NCBI GenBank assembly: GCA_944388215.1
Contig: CALXHT010000042.1
Coordinates: forward strand, 62,001 to 126,000
Source of the DNA: an uncultured Gemmiger sp.
Lineage (GTDB): Bacteria > Bacillota > Clostridia > Oscillospirales > Ruminococcaceae
Length of the DNA: 64,000 nucleotides
Reading direction: 5' to 3'
Shown: positions 33,495 to 42,085 of the stretch, piece after piece
How positions within the stretch are numbered: position 1 is the stretch's first letter
How the letters are laid out: each line of letters begins with the position of its first letter
Position numbers and translations under genes: made by a program
Notes under the pieces: model-generated
The model's database searches: none
What the model saw: only the letters and a program-made list of their open reading frames with translations
Told to the model about the DNA's origin: nothing

Positions 33495-35004
33495 ATTCGT
33501 CAGTTTTGGGTACGACCTCTACAGATTCCTTCCCATAGTAGGGTGTCAGCCCCCACAAGTCAGGCCCCACCGACACATCCGTGTAAAACAGCAGCCAGGG
33601 CCGCTCCCCCTCGCCCAGCGGTGTGATTTCCACATCCGGCCGGTCCGGATCACTCAGGGAAGCCTCTCTCGCATCCAACGCCTTCGCAAAGGCGGACGCT
33701 TCTCCGCTGGCCAGTTCATACGCCGCTTCCAGGCTGGTGGCAAAATAATTGTCCTGCCCTTCTTTGACAGTATGGCTCCCGATGCAGGCCATACAGACAA
33801 GCAGCATCGCCGCGATCCGCGGCAGATACCTGCTATGCCGTTGTACAAACTGTTCGGCTCTGTGCAGCGGAATCATCCGGATACGCGCAAGCCAGCCGAA
33901 GAACAGGAATTCCGAAACCGTGAGCCCCAGAATAAAGGTCATCCAGACCACATTCAGAAGACGGCCGGCACCAATGCCTCCCATGGTATAGGAAGGCAGG
34001 AAAATCATAGCCCACATCAGCACGAACGTGCCGGTAAGTCCCAGCCAGGGATGGCGGAACAGCCGGTCCGGCACTTGCGTACTGACGGCCAGATGATACA
34101 GCGGCAGTGCCAGCAGAACCAGCAGGCACAGCAGTGGCACATCCAGCCATCGGATCCACTGCATGGCTGCCAGAACAAAACTCTTAACGATTGCCTCCGC
34201 CATTCCCGCCCGGGCAAAGCCATCGGCACGCACCCGCGTTCCCGGGGCGGTCACATTGACAATCAGTCCGCCAACAGCTGCCGCCAGCGCCGGGACAAGC
34301 CAGAAATTTTTGCGCCGCAGGCACAACGCCACCAGAAAAAGCAGGATCAGAATATTCAGTTCCCCGACCACCTGGTGTCCTCCGCCGATGATCCAGCCGA
34401 TCAGAAAACCCGCCGCCGCAAACAGCACCCGGTGCCCGGCCGAAATACGTTTCGGTTCACACAGCGCTACAGCGAGCCCTGCGTTGAGCACCGCAAGGGA
34501 GAAATACGGCAGATAATTCATGGCCCCATTGAACCAGTAAAGGCCTTCCACAGGAGAAGGCATGCCTTCCACAAACGCAAACACCAGCAAAACCGTCAGC
34601 GCCAGCGGAAGCCGCTTTTGGGCAGGTTCCAGCCGGCGCACAAGAAGCCAGATGCAGCCGTACAGGCAGAGAAACAACGGCACCAGAACGCACAGGAAGG
34701 TCAGTCCATACCATTGGTTTCCAAAAATCGCCGGCTGCAGGGCCAGCACAAAACCGGAAACGTACAACCCCTGCCAGTTCTGGAAGAAATAGACCGTTGT
34801 GTCCCACGCTGCCGCCAGCAGACGAAGCCAGTCTGCGCCGTACTGCTGAACCACCGCATGGGTACGCGCCGCATAGACATAATCGTCTGCGGACGGACGC
34901 GCGTAAAAGGCCAGTATAATCGCCGGCAGCAGCAGAACCACAATAAACAGGATCAGCCGCCGCAGCCAGCGCTTCTGTGACACGGCATCATGCCAAAAAT
35001 CCAT
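33493..35004 (-). CDS. Polytopic membrane protein, DUF6056-like (GT-C style)
   Basis: This 503-residue protein has about 11-12 membrane segments, starting with LRRLILFIVVLLLPAIILAF, and the early Asp-Asp motif ARPSADDYVYAAR. The layout resembles GT-C glycosyltransferases or O-antigen-type DUF6056 proteins that sit in the membrane and use a lipid-linked sugar. The C-terminal 100 residues form a soluble domain (SDPDRPDVEITPLGEGERPW). The start is ATG 35004 with AAAAGGAA 9 bases upstream. It lies 28 bases after the esterase. The donor sugar and acceptor are unknown; no glycosyltransferase of a known family is adjacent. Confidence 0.6.
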   Translation of the reverse strand: MDFWHDAVSQKRWLRRLILFIVVLLLPAIILAFYARPSADDYVYAARTHAVVQQYGADWLRLLAAAWDTTVYFFQNWQGLYVSGFVLALQPAIFGNQWYGLTFLCVLVPLFLCLYGCIWLLVRRLEPAQKRLPLALTVLLVFAFVEGMPSPVEGLYWFNGAMNYLPYFSLAVLNAGLAVALCEPKRISAGHRVLFAAAGFLIGWIIGGGHQVVGELNILILLFLVALCLRRKNFWLVPALAAAVGGLIVNVTAPGTRVRADGFARAGMAEAIVKSFVLAAMQWIRWLDVPLLCLLVLLALPLYHLAVSTQVPDRLFRHPWLGLTGTFVLMWAMIFLPSYTMGGIGAGRLLNVVWMTFILGLTVSEFLFFGWLARIRMIPLHRAEQFVQRHSRYLPRIAAMLLVCMACIGSHTVKEGQDNYFATSLEAAYELASGEASAFAKALDAREASLSDPDRPDVEITPLGEGERPWLLFYTDVSVGPDLWGLTPYYGKESVEVVPKTDE

Positions 35005-35031
35005 AGATTATTCCTTGTTCCTTTTAGGCGG

Positions 35032-35793
35032 TTACGGATTACCCAGTGTCATCTGCAGAAAGTATGTCCACTGCTTTTCCCACCAGGGCCAGTCATGGGA
35101 GACATCGGTTCCCCAGATATCCACAATGGGATGGATGTCCTTGCTCTCCAAAATGGATTGCAATTCTTTGGTGGAAGCCAGCAGATCGTCTTCCCAGGCT
35201 CCTTGTCCGCAGCACATGATGAATTTATCGGCCTGTGCGTAGAGCTTTTTGTAAGGGTGATCTTCCGGGAAGTTGCGCATGTAATCGCAGGGAGAATTGC
35301 GGTATACCAGGTCATCCATATAATTGCCGAAGAACATCCGGGAAGAATACAGACCGCTGAGCGCAATGGTACCATTGTAAAGGTCGGGACGGCGCAGGTA
35401 GAAATTCACTGCGTGGCCGGCTCCCATGCTGGCGCCGCCCACCAGGACACGACCAGTGTGGTCTTCGCCCTGTTCGCGATTGATCTGCAGGATGCGCGGG
35501 GTCAGTTCCTCGCACACGTAGTTATACCACCGCTCCTGCATCTCGATGCGGGGACGCTCCGGCCCGTGATTATCCCAGCTCTCGGGGTCGATGCTGTCTG
35601 CGGTAAAGATCTGCAACTTGCCGCTGTCGATCCAGGGCGACGCCAGGTCACACATATGCCGGTCTTCCCAGTCATAAAACCGGCCGCTCTGGCACGGGAA
35701 AATGATAATGGGCCGTCCGGCATGCCCGTAGGCCTTGAATTCCATATCCCGGTCCAGATATCGGCTGTATTCCTTATAATAGCGGATCTGCAT
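35032..35793 (-). CDS. Esterase-D-family alpha/beta hydrolase
   Basis: This 253-residue soluble hydrolase has the nucleophile elbow GGASMGAGHAVNF and a downstream SHDWPWWEKQW that supplies the catalytic His. It belongs to the esterase-D (tributyrin esterase, carbohydrate esterase-like) family by RPIIIFPCQSGRFYDW. No signal peptide is present. The start is ATG 35793 with AGGAGG 8 bases upstream. It lies between the DUF6056 and YdcF genes. The substrate is unknown; a sugar acetyl ester would fit the context but is only a guess. Confidence 0.75.
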   Translation of the reverse strand: MQIRYYKEYSRYLDRDMEFKAYGHAGRPIIIFPCQSGRFYDWEDRHMCDLASPWIDSGKLQIFTADSIDPESWDNHGPERPRIEMQERWYNYVCEELTPRILQINREQGEDHTGRVLVGGASMGAGHAVNFYLRRPDLYNGTIALSGLYSSRMFFGNYMDDLVYRNSPCDYMRNFPEDHPYKKLYAQADKFIMCCGQGAWEDDLLASTKELQSILESKDIHPIVDIWGTDVSHDWPWWEKQWTYFLQMTLGNP

Positions 35794-35805
35794 GGCAGTT
35801 CCCTC

Positions 35806-36642
35806 CTATTGATAAAAAAATCGTTTGTTCAAATCCAAGAATCCTACCAGCGCGTGCATCGGCCCGCTGGCAGATGTTTTAAAAACCCAATAATAGGCAA
35901 GCGCCAGCGCCTCCCGCAGATAGCACGGGATCACACTGCGCCAGGGTGTGGCAGCGGGCAGAGCGCTCGCCGTCGTGAAACCGGCCCGTTGTGCATAACG
36001 CCCCGCCCGATAGCAGTGAAAAGCATTGGACACATACACAATGGGGGTAGATTCATCATATCCTCTCTCGCGGAGAATTTCCAGTGAAAAGGCAAAATTT
36101 TCTTCTGTGGAGGTGGAGGCATTTTCCGCAACAATCCGTTCGGGATCCAATCCCTTTCCAATCAGATAATCCCGCATGGCCTGCCCTTCCGGCACCCACT
36201 CGTCGCGTCCCTGCCCGCCGCTTGTGATGATCAGTACATCCGGGTGTGCTGCCGCGTAGGCGTATGCCTTATCCAGGCGGTACCGCAGCAGCGTACTCGG
36301 CCGATCCCGGCGCAATCCGGCTCCCAGCACAATCATGACCTTTTCCTGTCCCGTGGGCGGATTGGCATAACCACTGACTGCCACAAACCCAATCAACAGT
36401 GCATAGCAAATGCCGGCGGCCACCAGAATCCACCAGACGATGCGCCCCAAGCCGGGCGCATGCAGCCAGGCATGCAGCGGCTTGTGCCAGATTGCGTAGG
36501 CCGTCACCCCGGCAGTCAGCAGCCAGACCATCAGATTGCCCATGTTGAAGTTGCTGGTGAAAGCCAGCCCTATGGAATAAACCACCAGCGCTCCTGTCAG
36601 CAAATATAGCAGAACAAGCGGCATCTTACTTGTGAATTTCAT
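35806..36642 (-). CDS. YdcF/DUF218 family membrane protein
   Basis: This 278-residue protein has four N-terminal membrane segments (PLVLLYLLTGALVV and onwards) and a DUF218 domain with VLGAGLRRDRPSTLLRYRLDKAYAYA, TSGGQGRDEW and ENASTSTEENF. SanA/YdcF homologues act in envelope metabolism. The start is ATG 36642 (the second of two consecutive ATG) because GGAG precedes it by 7 bases. It overlaps the deoB end by 17 bases. The reaction is unknown. Confidence 0.8.
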   Translation of the reverse strand: MKFTSKMPLVLLYLLTGALVVYSIGLAFTSNFNMGNLMVWLLTAGVTAYAIWHKPLHAWLHAPGLGRIVWWILVAAGICYALLIGFVAVSGYANPPTGQEKVMIVLGAGLRRDRPSTLLRYRLDKAYAYAAAHPDVLIITSGGQGRDEWVPEGQAMRDYLIGKGLDPERIVAENASTSTEENFAFSLEILRERGYDESTPIVYVSNAFHCYRAGRYAQRAGFTTASALPAATPWRSVIPCYLREALALAYYWVFKTSASGPMHALVGFLDLNKRFFYQ

Positions 36643-37801
36643 CATAGACTCCGCAGCCAGCCGGACAATACGGAACATGCAGGCTCTGGCAGACCGTATC
36701 TGCAATGGTGGCAAAGCTGTACCGTGTATGCAGATTGACACCGGCCTGAATCTCGTCGCCGCAGATCAAAAACGGCACATACTCCCGGGTATGGTCGGTG
36801 GTCCTGGTGTAGCTGGGGTCGCAGCCGTGGTCGGCAGTGACCATCAGGATATCCCCGGGGCGCATCCTGGCCCGGAACGCCGGCAGCCAGTCATTGAATT
36901 CTGCCGCCGCCGCCGCGTATCCTGCCACATCCCGGCGATGCCCGTACAGCATATCAAAATCCACAAGATTCACAAAGGCCAGGCCCTCAAAGTCACGGTC
37001 GGCCAGTTCCAGCGTCACCTGCAAACCTTCTGTATTGCCGCTGGTGCGGATCGTTTCCCCGACGCCCTTTCCGGCAAAGATGTCATGAATTTTTCCAACA
37101 CCGATCGTGGACTTGCCGGCTGCCTGCAGGGCGTCCAGCATGGTATCCCGTGGCGGCACCAGGCTGTAATCATGACGGCGGGAGGTACGGGTAAAGTTGG
37201 CGGCACAGTCTCCGATAAACGGACGGGCAATCACACGGCCCACGCCATACTTGCCGGTCAGCAGTTCCCGGGCCTGCTGGCAGATCTCATATAGCTTCTC
37301 CACCGGCACAACAGCCTCGTTGGCCGCAATCTGGAAGACACTGTCCGCCGAGGTATATACGATGAGAGCCCCGGTCTTCATGTGCTCCTCCCCGTAATCG
37401 CGGATGACTTCGGTACCGGAATACGGCTTGTTGCACAGCACTTTATATCCGGTCTTGGCCGTAAATGCGTCCAGCAGATCCTGCGGGAATCCGTCCGGGA
37501 AAGTCGGCAGCGGCTCTGCGCTGAGCAGACCGGCGATTTCCCAGTGTCCGATGGTGGTATCTTTTCCCGCGCTCGCCTCCCGCAAACGCGCAAAGCTGCC
37601 GACGGGGCACGCCACGGGGGTACCGCACGTCACACCGTCCAGATTGAACAGGCCCAGTTCTGCCAGATGATCGCCTTTGAAATTGGGATGGGCTGCAATC
37701 GCAGCCAGTGTATTGGTTCCTGCATCACCGAACTGCGCAGCGTCCGGCTCCGCGCCGACGCCAAAGCTGTCCAGAACAATGAGAAAGACTCGTTTTGCCA
37801 T
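36626..37801 (-). CDS. deoB: Phosphopentomutase DeoB
   Basis: This 391-residue alkaline-phosphatase-fold mutase interconverts ribose/deoxyribose 1- and 5-phosphate in nucleoside salvage. VLDSFGVGAEPDA, the phospho-threonine loop SAGKDTTIGHWE and TADHGCDPSYTRTTDHTREY are intact, so the metal sites are complete. CAGGAGA lies 9-10 bases before ATG 37801. It is transcribed with YdcF. No deoA/deoC is near. Confidence 0.95.
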   Translation of the reverse strand: MAKRVFLIVLDSFGVGAEPDAAQFGDAGTNTLAAIAAHPNFKGDHLAELGLFNLDGVTCGTPVACPVGSFARLREASAGKDTTIGHWEIAGLLSAEPLPTFPDGFPQDLLDAFTAKTGYKVLCNKPYSGTEVIRDYGEEHMKTGALIVYTSADSVFQIAANEAVVPVEKLYEICQQARELLTGKYGVGRVIARPFIGDCAANFTRTSRRHDYSLVPPRDTMLDALQAAGKSTIGVGKIHDIFAGKGVGETIRTSGNTEGLQVTLELADRDFEGLAFVNLVDFDMLYGHRRDVAGYAAAAAEFNDWLPAFRARMRPGDILMVTADHGCDPSYTRTTDHTREYVPFLICGDEIQAGVNLHTRYSFATIADTVCQSLHVPYCPAGCGVYDEIHK

Positions 37802-37858
37802 AGTCTATTGTCTCCTGTCGCAAAATAGAGAATGTTACAATAAGCCATTGTGAGGTAT

Positions 37859-37887
37859 ATTATACTCTATGGCCGCAAAAATGTAAA
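37859..37887 (-). promoter_or_regulatory. Promoter of deoB
   Basis: Minus-strand TTTACA (37882-37887), 17 bp, TATAAT (37859-37864). The leader is about 50 bases. Confidence 0.75.
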
Positions 37888-37966
37888 ATGTTTCATCATT
37901 TTTTCCACCAGGATGCCTTATGAACTATCTGAATTGGTAAAATGCGAGTAAAAAATGCACTGGGAC

Positions 37967-37996
37967 TTGTCTAGAGGTTCAAAATTGTAGTATAAT
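37967..37996 (+). promoter_or_regulatory. Promoter of pyk-luxS
   Basis: TTGTCT (37967-37972), 18-bp spacer, TATAAT (37991-37996). The leader is about 40 bases with GGAGG 9 bases before the ATG. Confidence 0.8.
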
Positions 37997-38044
37997 AGCG
38001 CCGTACAGTGTTTATGAATAAAGAATCCATGGAGGCATTTGTAT

Positions 38045-39790
38045 ATGCGTAAAACAAAGATCGTTTGCACGATGGGACCTTCCACCGACAAGCCTGGCAT
38101 TCTTCGTCAGCTGCTTGAAAACGGCATGGATGTGGCCCGTTTCAATTTTTCCCACGGTGATTACGAGGAGCACAAAGGACGCCTGGATGCGCTGCGCGCT
38201 CTGACCGAAGAAATGGATCTGCCGGTCGCTGCCATGTTGGATACCAAAGGCCCGGAAATCCGTCTGGGCGTTTTTGCCAACGGCTCTGAGAACCTGCATG
38301 CCGGCCAGAAGTTCACTCTCACCACCCGGGAATTGGAGGGCACCAACGAGATTTGTTCCGTTACGTATAAGGATCTGCCCCGTGATGTTGCCCCCGGCGG
38401 ACGGATTATGCTGGATGACGGTCTGATCGAACTTCTGATTGACTCCGTGGAAGATACCGAAATCCACTGCACCGTACAGAATGACGGCGTCATCAAAACC
38501 AAGAAGGGCGTCAATGTTCCCGGCGTGCATCTGTCCATGCCGTATATGAGCCAGCGTGACCGCAACGATATCCTGTTCGGCATCGAGCAGGGATTCGATC
38601 TGATCTCCGCCAGCTTTACCCGTAACGCCCAGGATATCATGGAGATCCGCCATCTGCTGGACGAGCACAACTGCACCATGCGTATTATCGCCAAGATCGA
38701 GAACCAGGAGGGCATCGACAACATCGATGAAATCCTGACCGTTGCGGATGGCATCATGGTAGCGCGCGGTGACATGGGCGTGGAAATCGACTACGCCGAA
38801 ATCCCTGCCATTCAGAAGCACCTGATTGACCGCGCCATGAGCACCGGCAAGATCTGCATCACCGCCACGCAGATGCTGGATTCCATGATTGTAAATCCCC
38901 GTCCCACCCGTGCCGAAATCACCGACGTTGCCAACGCCATCTATGATGGCACCGGTGCCGTCATGCTTTCCGGCGAGACCGCTGCCGGCAAGTATCCGGT
39001 GGAGGCCCTGAAGGCTATGGCGACCATCGCCGAGACCACCGAGGCCGATTCCAGCTTCGACAGCCTGGTTCACCACGCAGGCAATCAGGATTCTCACCTG
39101 ACGATCGGCGCAGCTGTCGCCCATGCCGCCTGCACCACCGCCGGTGATATCGGTGCCACCGCCATCATCTCGGCCTCCAAGAGTGGCGAGACGGCCCGGC
39201 TGCTGAGCCGTTTCCGTCCTGACACGGCGATCATCGCCTGTGTGCTGGATGAGCGCACCCGCCGCCAGATGAATATCTACCGCGGCATCACGCCTCTGCT
39301 GATGGGATATGCCAGTTCCACCGATGAGCTGATCAGCATGTCTGTGGACGCAGCTGAAAAGGCAAACCTCGTTCACTCCGGTGATCTGGTGGTGGTCACG
39401 GCCGGCGTTCCTGTGGGCGTTTCCGGCACCACCAATATGATCAAGATTCATCTGGTCGGCAACACGCTGCTGGCCGGTGTGGGCATTGGCCAGCACAACG
39501 CCAAGGGCGAAGTCTGTGTCTGCCGCAACGCCGCCGAGGCTGAAAAGAAGTTCAAGCCCGGCCAGATTCTGGTGCTCCCCTTTACCACCAATACCATGCT
39601 CCCCTATATGAAGGAAGCTGCCGGTATCATTACCGAAGAGGCCGGCACCAACAGCCACTCCGCCATCGTGGGCCTCACGCTGGACAAGGCTGTAATCGTC
39701 GGTGCCTCCAACGCCACCCGTACCCTGAAGGACGGCATGATGATTTCCATGGACTGCTCTCGCGGCATCGTCCAGGCCATGCCGGAGTGA
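38045..39790 (+). CDS. pyk: Pyruvate kinase with C-terminal PEP-utilising extra domain
   Basis: This 581-residue glycolytic enzyme makes ATP and pyruvate from PEP. Motifs visible are RKTKIVCTMGPST, NFSHGDYEEH, IIAKIENQEG and MVARGDMGVE. The last 75 residues form the phosphohistidine-type extra domain of Bacillus-like enzymes (EEAGTNSHSAIVGLTL); the usual reactive His of that domain appears as SHSAI. The start is ATG 38045 with GGAGG upstream; TTG 38039 is unlikely. luxS lies 7 bases downstream on the same transcript. Confidence 0.95.
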   Translation: MRKTKIVCTMGPSTDKPGILRQLLENGMDVARFNFSHGDYEEHKGRLDALRALTEEMDLPVAAMLDTKGPEIRLGVFANGSENLHAGQKFTLTTRELEGTNEICSVTYKDLPRDVAPGGRIMLDDGLIELLIDSVEDTEIHCTVQNDGVIKTKKGVNVPGVHLSMPYMSQRDRNDILFGIEQGFDLISASFTRNAQDIMEIRHLLDEHNCTMRIIAKIENQEGIDNIDEILTVADGIMVARGDMGVEIDYAEIPAIQKHLIDRAMSTGKICITATQMLDSMIVNPRPTRAEITDVANAIYDGTGAVMLSGETAAGKYPVEALKAMATIAETTEADSSFDSLVHHAGNQDSHLTIGAAVAHAACTTAGDIGATAIISASKSGETARLLSRFRPDTAIIACVLDERTRRQMNIYRGITPLLMGYASSTDELISMSVDAAEKANLVHSGDLVVVTAGVPVGVSGTTNMIKIHLVGNTLLAGVGIGQHNAKGEVCVCRNAAEAEKKFKPGQILVLPFTTNTMLPYMKEAAGIITEEAGTNSHSAIVGLTLDKAVIVGASNATRTLKDGMMISMDCSRGIVQAMPE

Positions 39791-39797
39791 GGACAAA

Positions 39798-40259
39798 ATG
39801 GAACGTATTGCCAGTTTTTGCGTAGATCATACCAAACTGCTCCCCGGCATGTATCTTTCCCGCCAGGATGGCCCCGACGGAGAGATTCGGACCTGGGACA
39901 TTCGCATGAAACGTCCCAACCAGGGGCAGTATCTTTCCCCTGCCGCGGCACACACGCTGGAGCACCTGTTCGCCACCTACGCGCGCAACAGTAAATACAG
40001 CAAAGGTGTTGTGTATGTCGGTCCCATGGGATGCCTGACAGGATTTTATCTGTTGACAACCGGCCTGTCCGATGCCGAAGCGCTGGATCTGGTTCGCAGT
40101 GCCTTTGCCTGGATGGCCAGCTATGACGGTGAAATTCCCGGCGCCTCTGCCGTGGAATGCGGCAACTATCTGATGATGGATCCCATTGCCGCCCGTGCGG
40201 AAGCCGCAGCCATGCTGCCGGTTCTGGATGCACTGGACGCCGATCATCTGCGGTATTGA
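39798..40259 (+). CDS. luxS: S-ribosylhomocysteine lyase LuxS
   Basis: This 153-residue metal-dependent lyase cuts S-ribosylhomocysteine to homocysteine and DPD, the AI-2 precursor. The metal ligands HTLEH and the Cys in SAVECGNY are intact. SFCVDHTKLLPGMYLSRQD and TWDIRMKRPNQG are typical of the family. The length is standard. It directly follows pyk (7 bases), an unusual pairing that may link AI-2 output to glycolytic flux through a shared transcript. No pfs/mtnN gene is nearby. Confidence 0.95.
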   Translation: MERIASFCVDHTKLLPGMYLSRQDGPDGEIRTWDIRMKRPNQGQYLSPAAAHTLEHLFATYARNSKYSKGVVYVGPMGCLTGFYLLTTGLSDAEALDLVRSAFAWMASYDGEIPGASAVECGNYLMMDPIAARAEAAAMLPVLDALDADHLRY

Positions 40260-40275
40260 TCTTTAAATAAAGTAT

Positions 40276-40312
40276 AAAAAACGGAACAGCAATATTGCTG
40301 TTCCGTTTTTTG
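40276..40312 (+). terminator. Terminator after pyk-luxS
   Basis: A 16-bp A/T-flanked stem (ACGGAACAGCAA / TTGCTGTTCCGT) with a short loop ends in six T. The A-rich left arm makes it bidirectional. Confidence 0.9.
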
Positions 40313-40316
40313 CTGT

Positions 40317-40346
40317 AAAAGAACGCCCGGCAAGCCGGGCATTCTT
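40317..40346 (-). terminator. Terminator after pta
   Basis: On the minus strand GAATGCCCGG, loop CTTG, CCGGGCGTTC, then TTTT. It is 26 bases from the pta stop. Confidence 0.7.
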
Positions 40347-40371
40347 TCTTATATCGTTATGTAGGATGCTT

Positions 40372-41337
40372 TCAGATCAGCGCAGCGGTAATCAGAGCCA
40401 TCTTGTAGACTTCCTCTGCATTGCAGCCGCGGGACAGATCGTTGATCGGCGCATTCAGGCCCTGGAGAATGGGGCCGTAAGCCTCATAGCCGCCCAGACG
40501 CTGTGCGATCTTGTAGCCGATATTGCCGGCGTTGATGTTGGGGAAGATGAAGGTATTGGCACAACCTGCCACCTTGGAACCGGGAGCTTTCAGCTGACCC
40601 ACTTCGGGAGCCACGGCAGCATCGAACTGCAGTTCGCCGTCCACCTTCAGTTCCGGATGGGCTTCCTGCACACGCAGTGTGGCATTGCGCATCTTGTCAA
40701 CCGTCTCGCCCTTGCCGGAGCCTTTGGTGGAATAGGACAGCAGCGCCACGCGCGGGTCAATTCCAAAGATCTGTGCGGTATGGGCCGTCTCCACCGTGGA
40801 CTCCACAATCTCGTCCTCGCCGGGATCGATGTTGATGGCGCAGTCACCCATGGCGATGCTCTCATTGCCGCGCATCAGGATGAAGCAGGAGCTGACAGAC
40901 TTGATGCCGGGCTTGCACTTGATCAGCTGCAGTGCCGGACGAACGGTATCAGCGGTGGAATAGGTGGCACCGCCCAGCAGGCAGTCCGCCTTGCCCATCT
41001 TGACCAGCATGGTGCCAAAATAGTTGGACTTGGCCAGCGCCGCACGGCACTGCTCCTCGGTCATCTTGCCCTTGCGGAGTTCCACCATCTTGGCGACCAT
41101 TTCCTCAAAGCCATCGTAAGCAGCAGGATTCAGGATTTCTGCGCCAGTGATATCGAAGCCAGCTTCCGCGGCCGCCTTTTTGACGGCTTCCGGCTCGCCC
41201 AGCAGAATCACACGCAGCGTCTTGCCCGCCAGCAGCCGACTGGCCGCCGACAGGATCCGGGCGTCTGTTCCCTCCGTAAAGACAATAGACTTGGATTCCG
41301 TGCGCAGCTTGGCTTCAAAATTTTCAAAAATGGACAT
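40372..41337 (-). CDS. pta: Phosphate acetyltransferase Pta
   Basis: This 321-residue short Pta transfers acetyl from acetyl-CoA to phosphate and feeds acetate production with ATP. VFTEGTDARIL and YSTKGSGKGETVDKMRNA are visible. FPNINAGNIGYKIAQRLGG is the substrate-binding signature. The length fits the single-domain type. The start is ATG 41337 after GGAGGT; an upstream 6-residue extension is unlikely. No ackA is adjacent in the window, although it often is. Confidence 0.93.
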   Translation of the reverse strand: MSIFENFEAKLRTESKSIVFTEGTDARILSAASRLLAGKTLRVILLGEPEAVKKAAAEAGFDITGAEILNPAAYDGFEEMVAKMVELRKGKMTEEQCRAALAKSNYFGTMLVKMGKADCLLGGATYSTADTVRPALQLIKCKPGIKSVSSCFILMRGNESIAMGDCAINIDPGEDEIVESTVETAHTAQIFGIDPRVALLSYSTKGSGKGETVDKMRNATLRVQEAHPELKVDGELQFDAAVAPEVGQLKAPGSKVAGCANTFIFPNINAGNIGYKIAQRLGGYEAYGPILQGLNAPINDLSRGCNAEEVYKMALITAALI

Positions 41338-41411
41338 ACAAAAAACTACCTCCATATCTATTCACGCAGAAATATTGACACAAATATCCTCTGCTTGACG
41401 CTAACAGAATT

Positions 41412-41440
41412 ATTATAGCATCCATTTTGCAAATTGCAAA
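41412..41440 (-). promoter_or_regulatory. Promoter of pta
   Basis: Minus-strand TTTGCA (41435-41440), 17 bp, TATAAT (41412-41417), or TTGCAA with 16. The leader is about 70 bases. Confidence 0.75.
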
Positions 41441-41541
41441 GAATCGGTACGTTTTCACAACAGATTGGGCAAGAAATATGCGAAACCGCAAGATACTTCA
41501 CAAAGTTAATAAAATGTCAAATATGGATTGGTATTTTTTTG

Positions 41542-41772
41542 TCAATTCCGACATGGCGGTTCCCACCCGTAGGATCGGTAAAATGCCTCGATTTCCTTCT
41601 GGTTCCGTACCACAACAGCCTGCTGCAGGGCGCCTGTTTTAGGGTCCAGGAAACCAATCAGTGTCTCCCCTGTACAAATGCTGCTCTGCGTCCTGATATC
41701 CGCCGCCGTCCTGCCCGCCGGGGGTGTCAAGTAGTTTTTCTGTTTTCTGCCTTTCCAGCGAGCGAACCACAT
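41542..41772 (-). CDS. Orphan 76-residue protein after DUF1294 gene
   Basis: The frame starts with ATG immediately after the DUF1294 stop (TGAATG), which suggests coupling. The protein has a basic N-terminus (MWFARWKGRKQKN) and a C-terminal segment GETLIGFLDPKTGALQQAVVVRNQKEI and FYRSYGWEP. No hydrophobic segment and no cysteine pattern are present. No family was recognised. Codon usage looks like that of the neighbours and a GGGGGA site precedes it. Confidence 0.45.
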   Translation of the reverse strand: MWFARWKGRKQKNYLTPPAGRTAADIRTQSSICTGETLIGFLDPKTGALQQAVVVRNQKEIEAFYRSYGWEPPCRN

Positions 41773-42039
41773 TCAAAACCATCCCCCGATCCAGACGCAC
41801 ACCAGAATCTGTGCCACGAGAATCAGCGGCATACCAATGACAAAATACCAGTGCTTTGTTTTGTGATGCCACAGGTACATCCCTAAAATGGCCCCCAGAC
41901 TGCCGCCCAGCAGTGCCACAGCAAACAGGGTACGCTCCGGTATGCGCCATGCATGTTTCCGGGCGCGGTACTTATCCGCTCCCATCAGTCCCCATGCCGC
42001 CAGGTTGATCAAGATCAGATATAAAATCAGTATTTTCAT
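41773..42039 (-). CDS. DUF1294 membrane protein
   Basis: This 88-residue protein has two to three hydrophobic segments, beginning with ILILYLILINLAAWGLMGADKYRAR and ending VIGMPLILVAQILVCVWIG. The motif GADKYRARKHAWRIPE-x-LF is characteristic of DUF1294. The function is unknown. The ATG (42039) lies 6 bases after a good -10 box, and no Shine-Dalgarno is visible, so the mRNA may be leaderless. It is followed by an orphan 76-residue gene. Confidence 0.85.
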   Translation of the reverse strand: MKILILYLILINLAAWGLMGADKYRARKHAWRIPERTLFAVALLGGSLGAILGMYLWHHKTKHWYFVIGMPLILVAQILVCVWIGGWF

Positions 42040-42045
42040 ATCTGC

Positions 42046-42075
42046 ATTATACGTCACCGCCGGGCTGCTTGTCCA
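42046..42075 (-). promoter_or_regulatory. Promoter abutting the DUF1294 start
   Basis: Minus-strand TGGACA (42070-42075), 18 bp, TATAAT (42046-42051). The predicted start of transcription falls on or next to the ATG at 42039. Confidence 0.55.
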
Positions 42076-42085
42076 GTAGTAGGGT

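Noticed and set aside
38012..39796. A 594-codon minus-strand frame opposite pyk
   Set aside because: Pyk is unambiguous on the plus strand; the opposite frame is Gly/His-rich shadow sequence.
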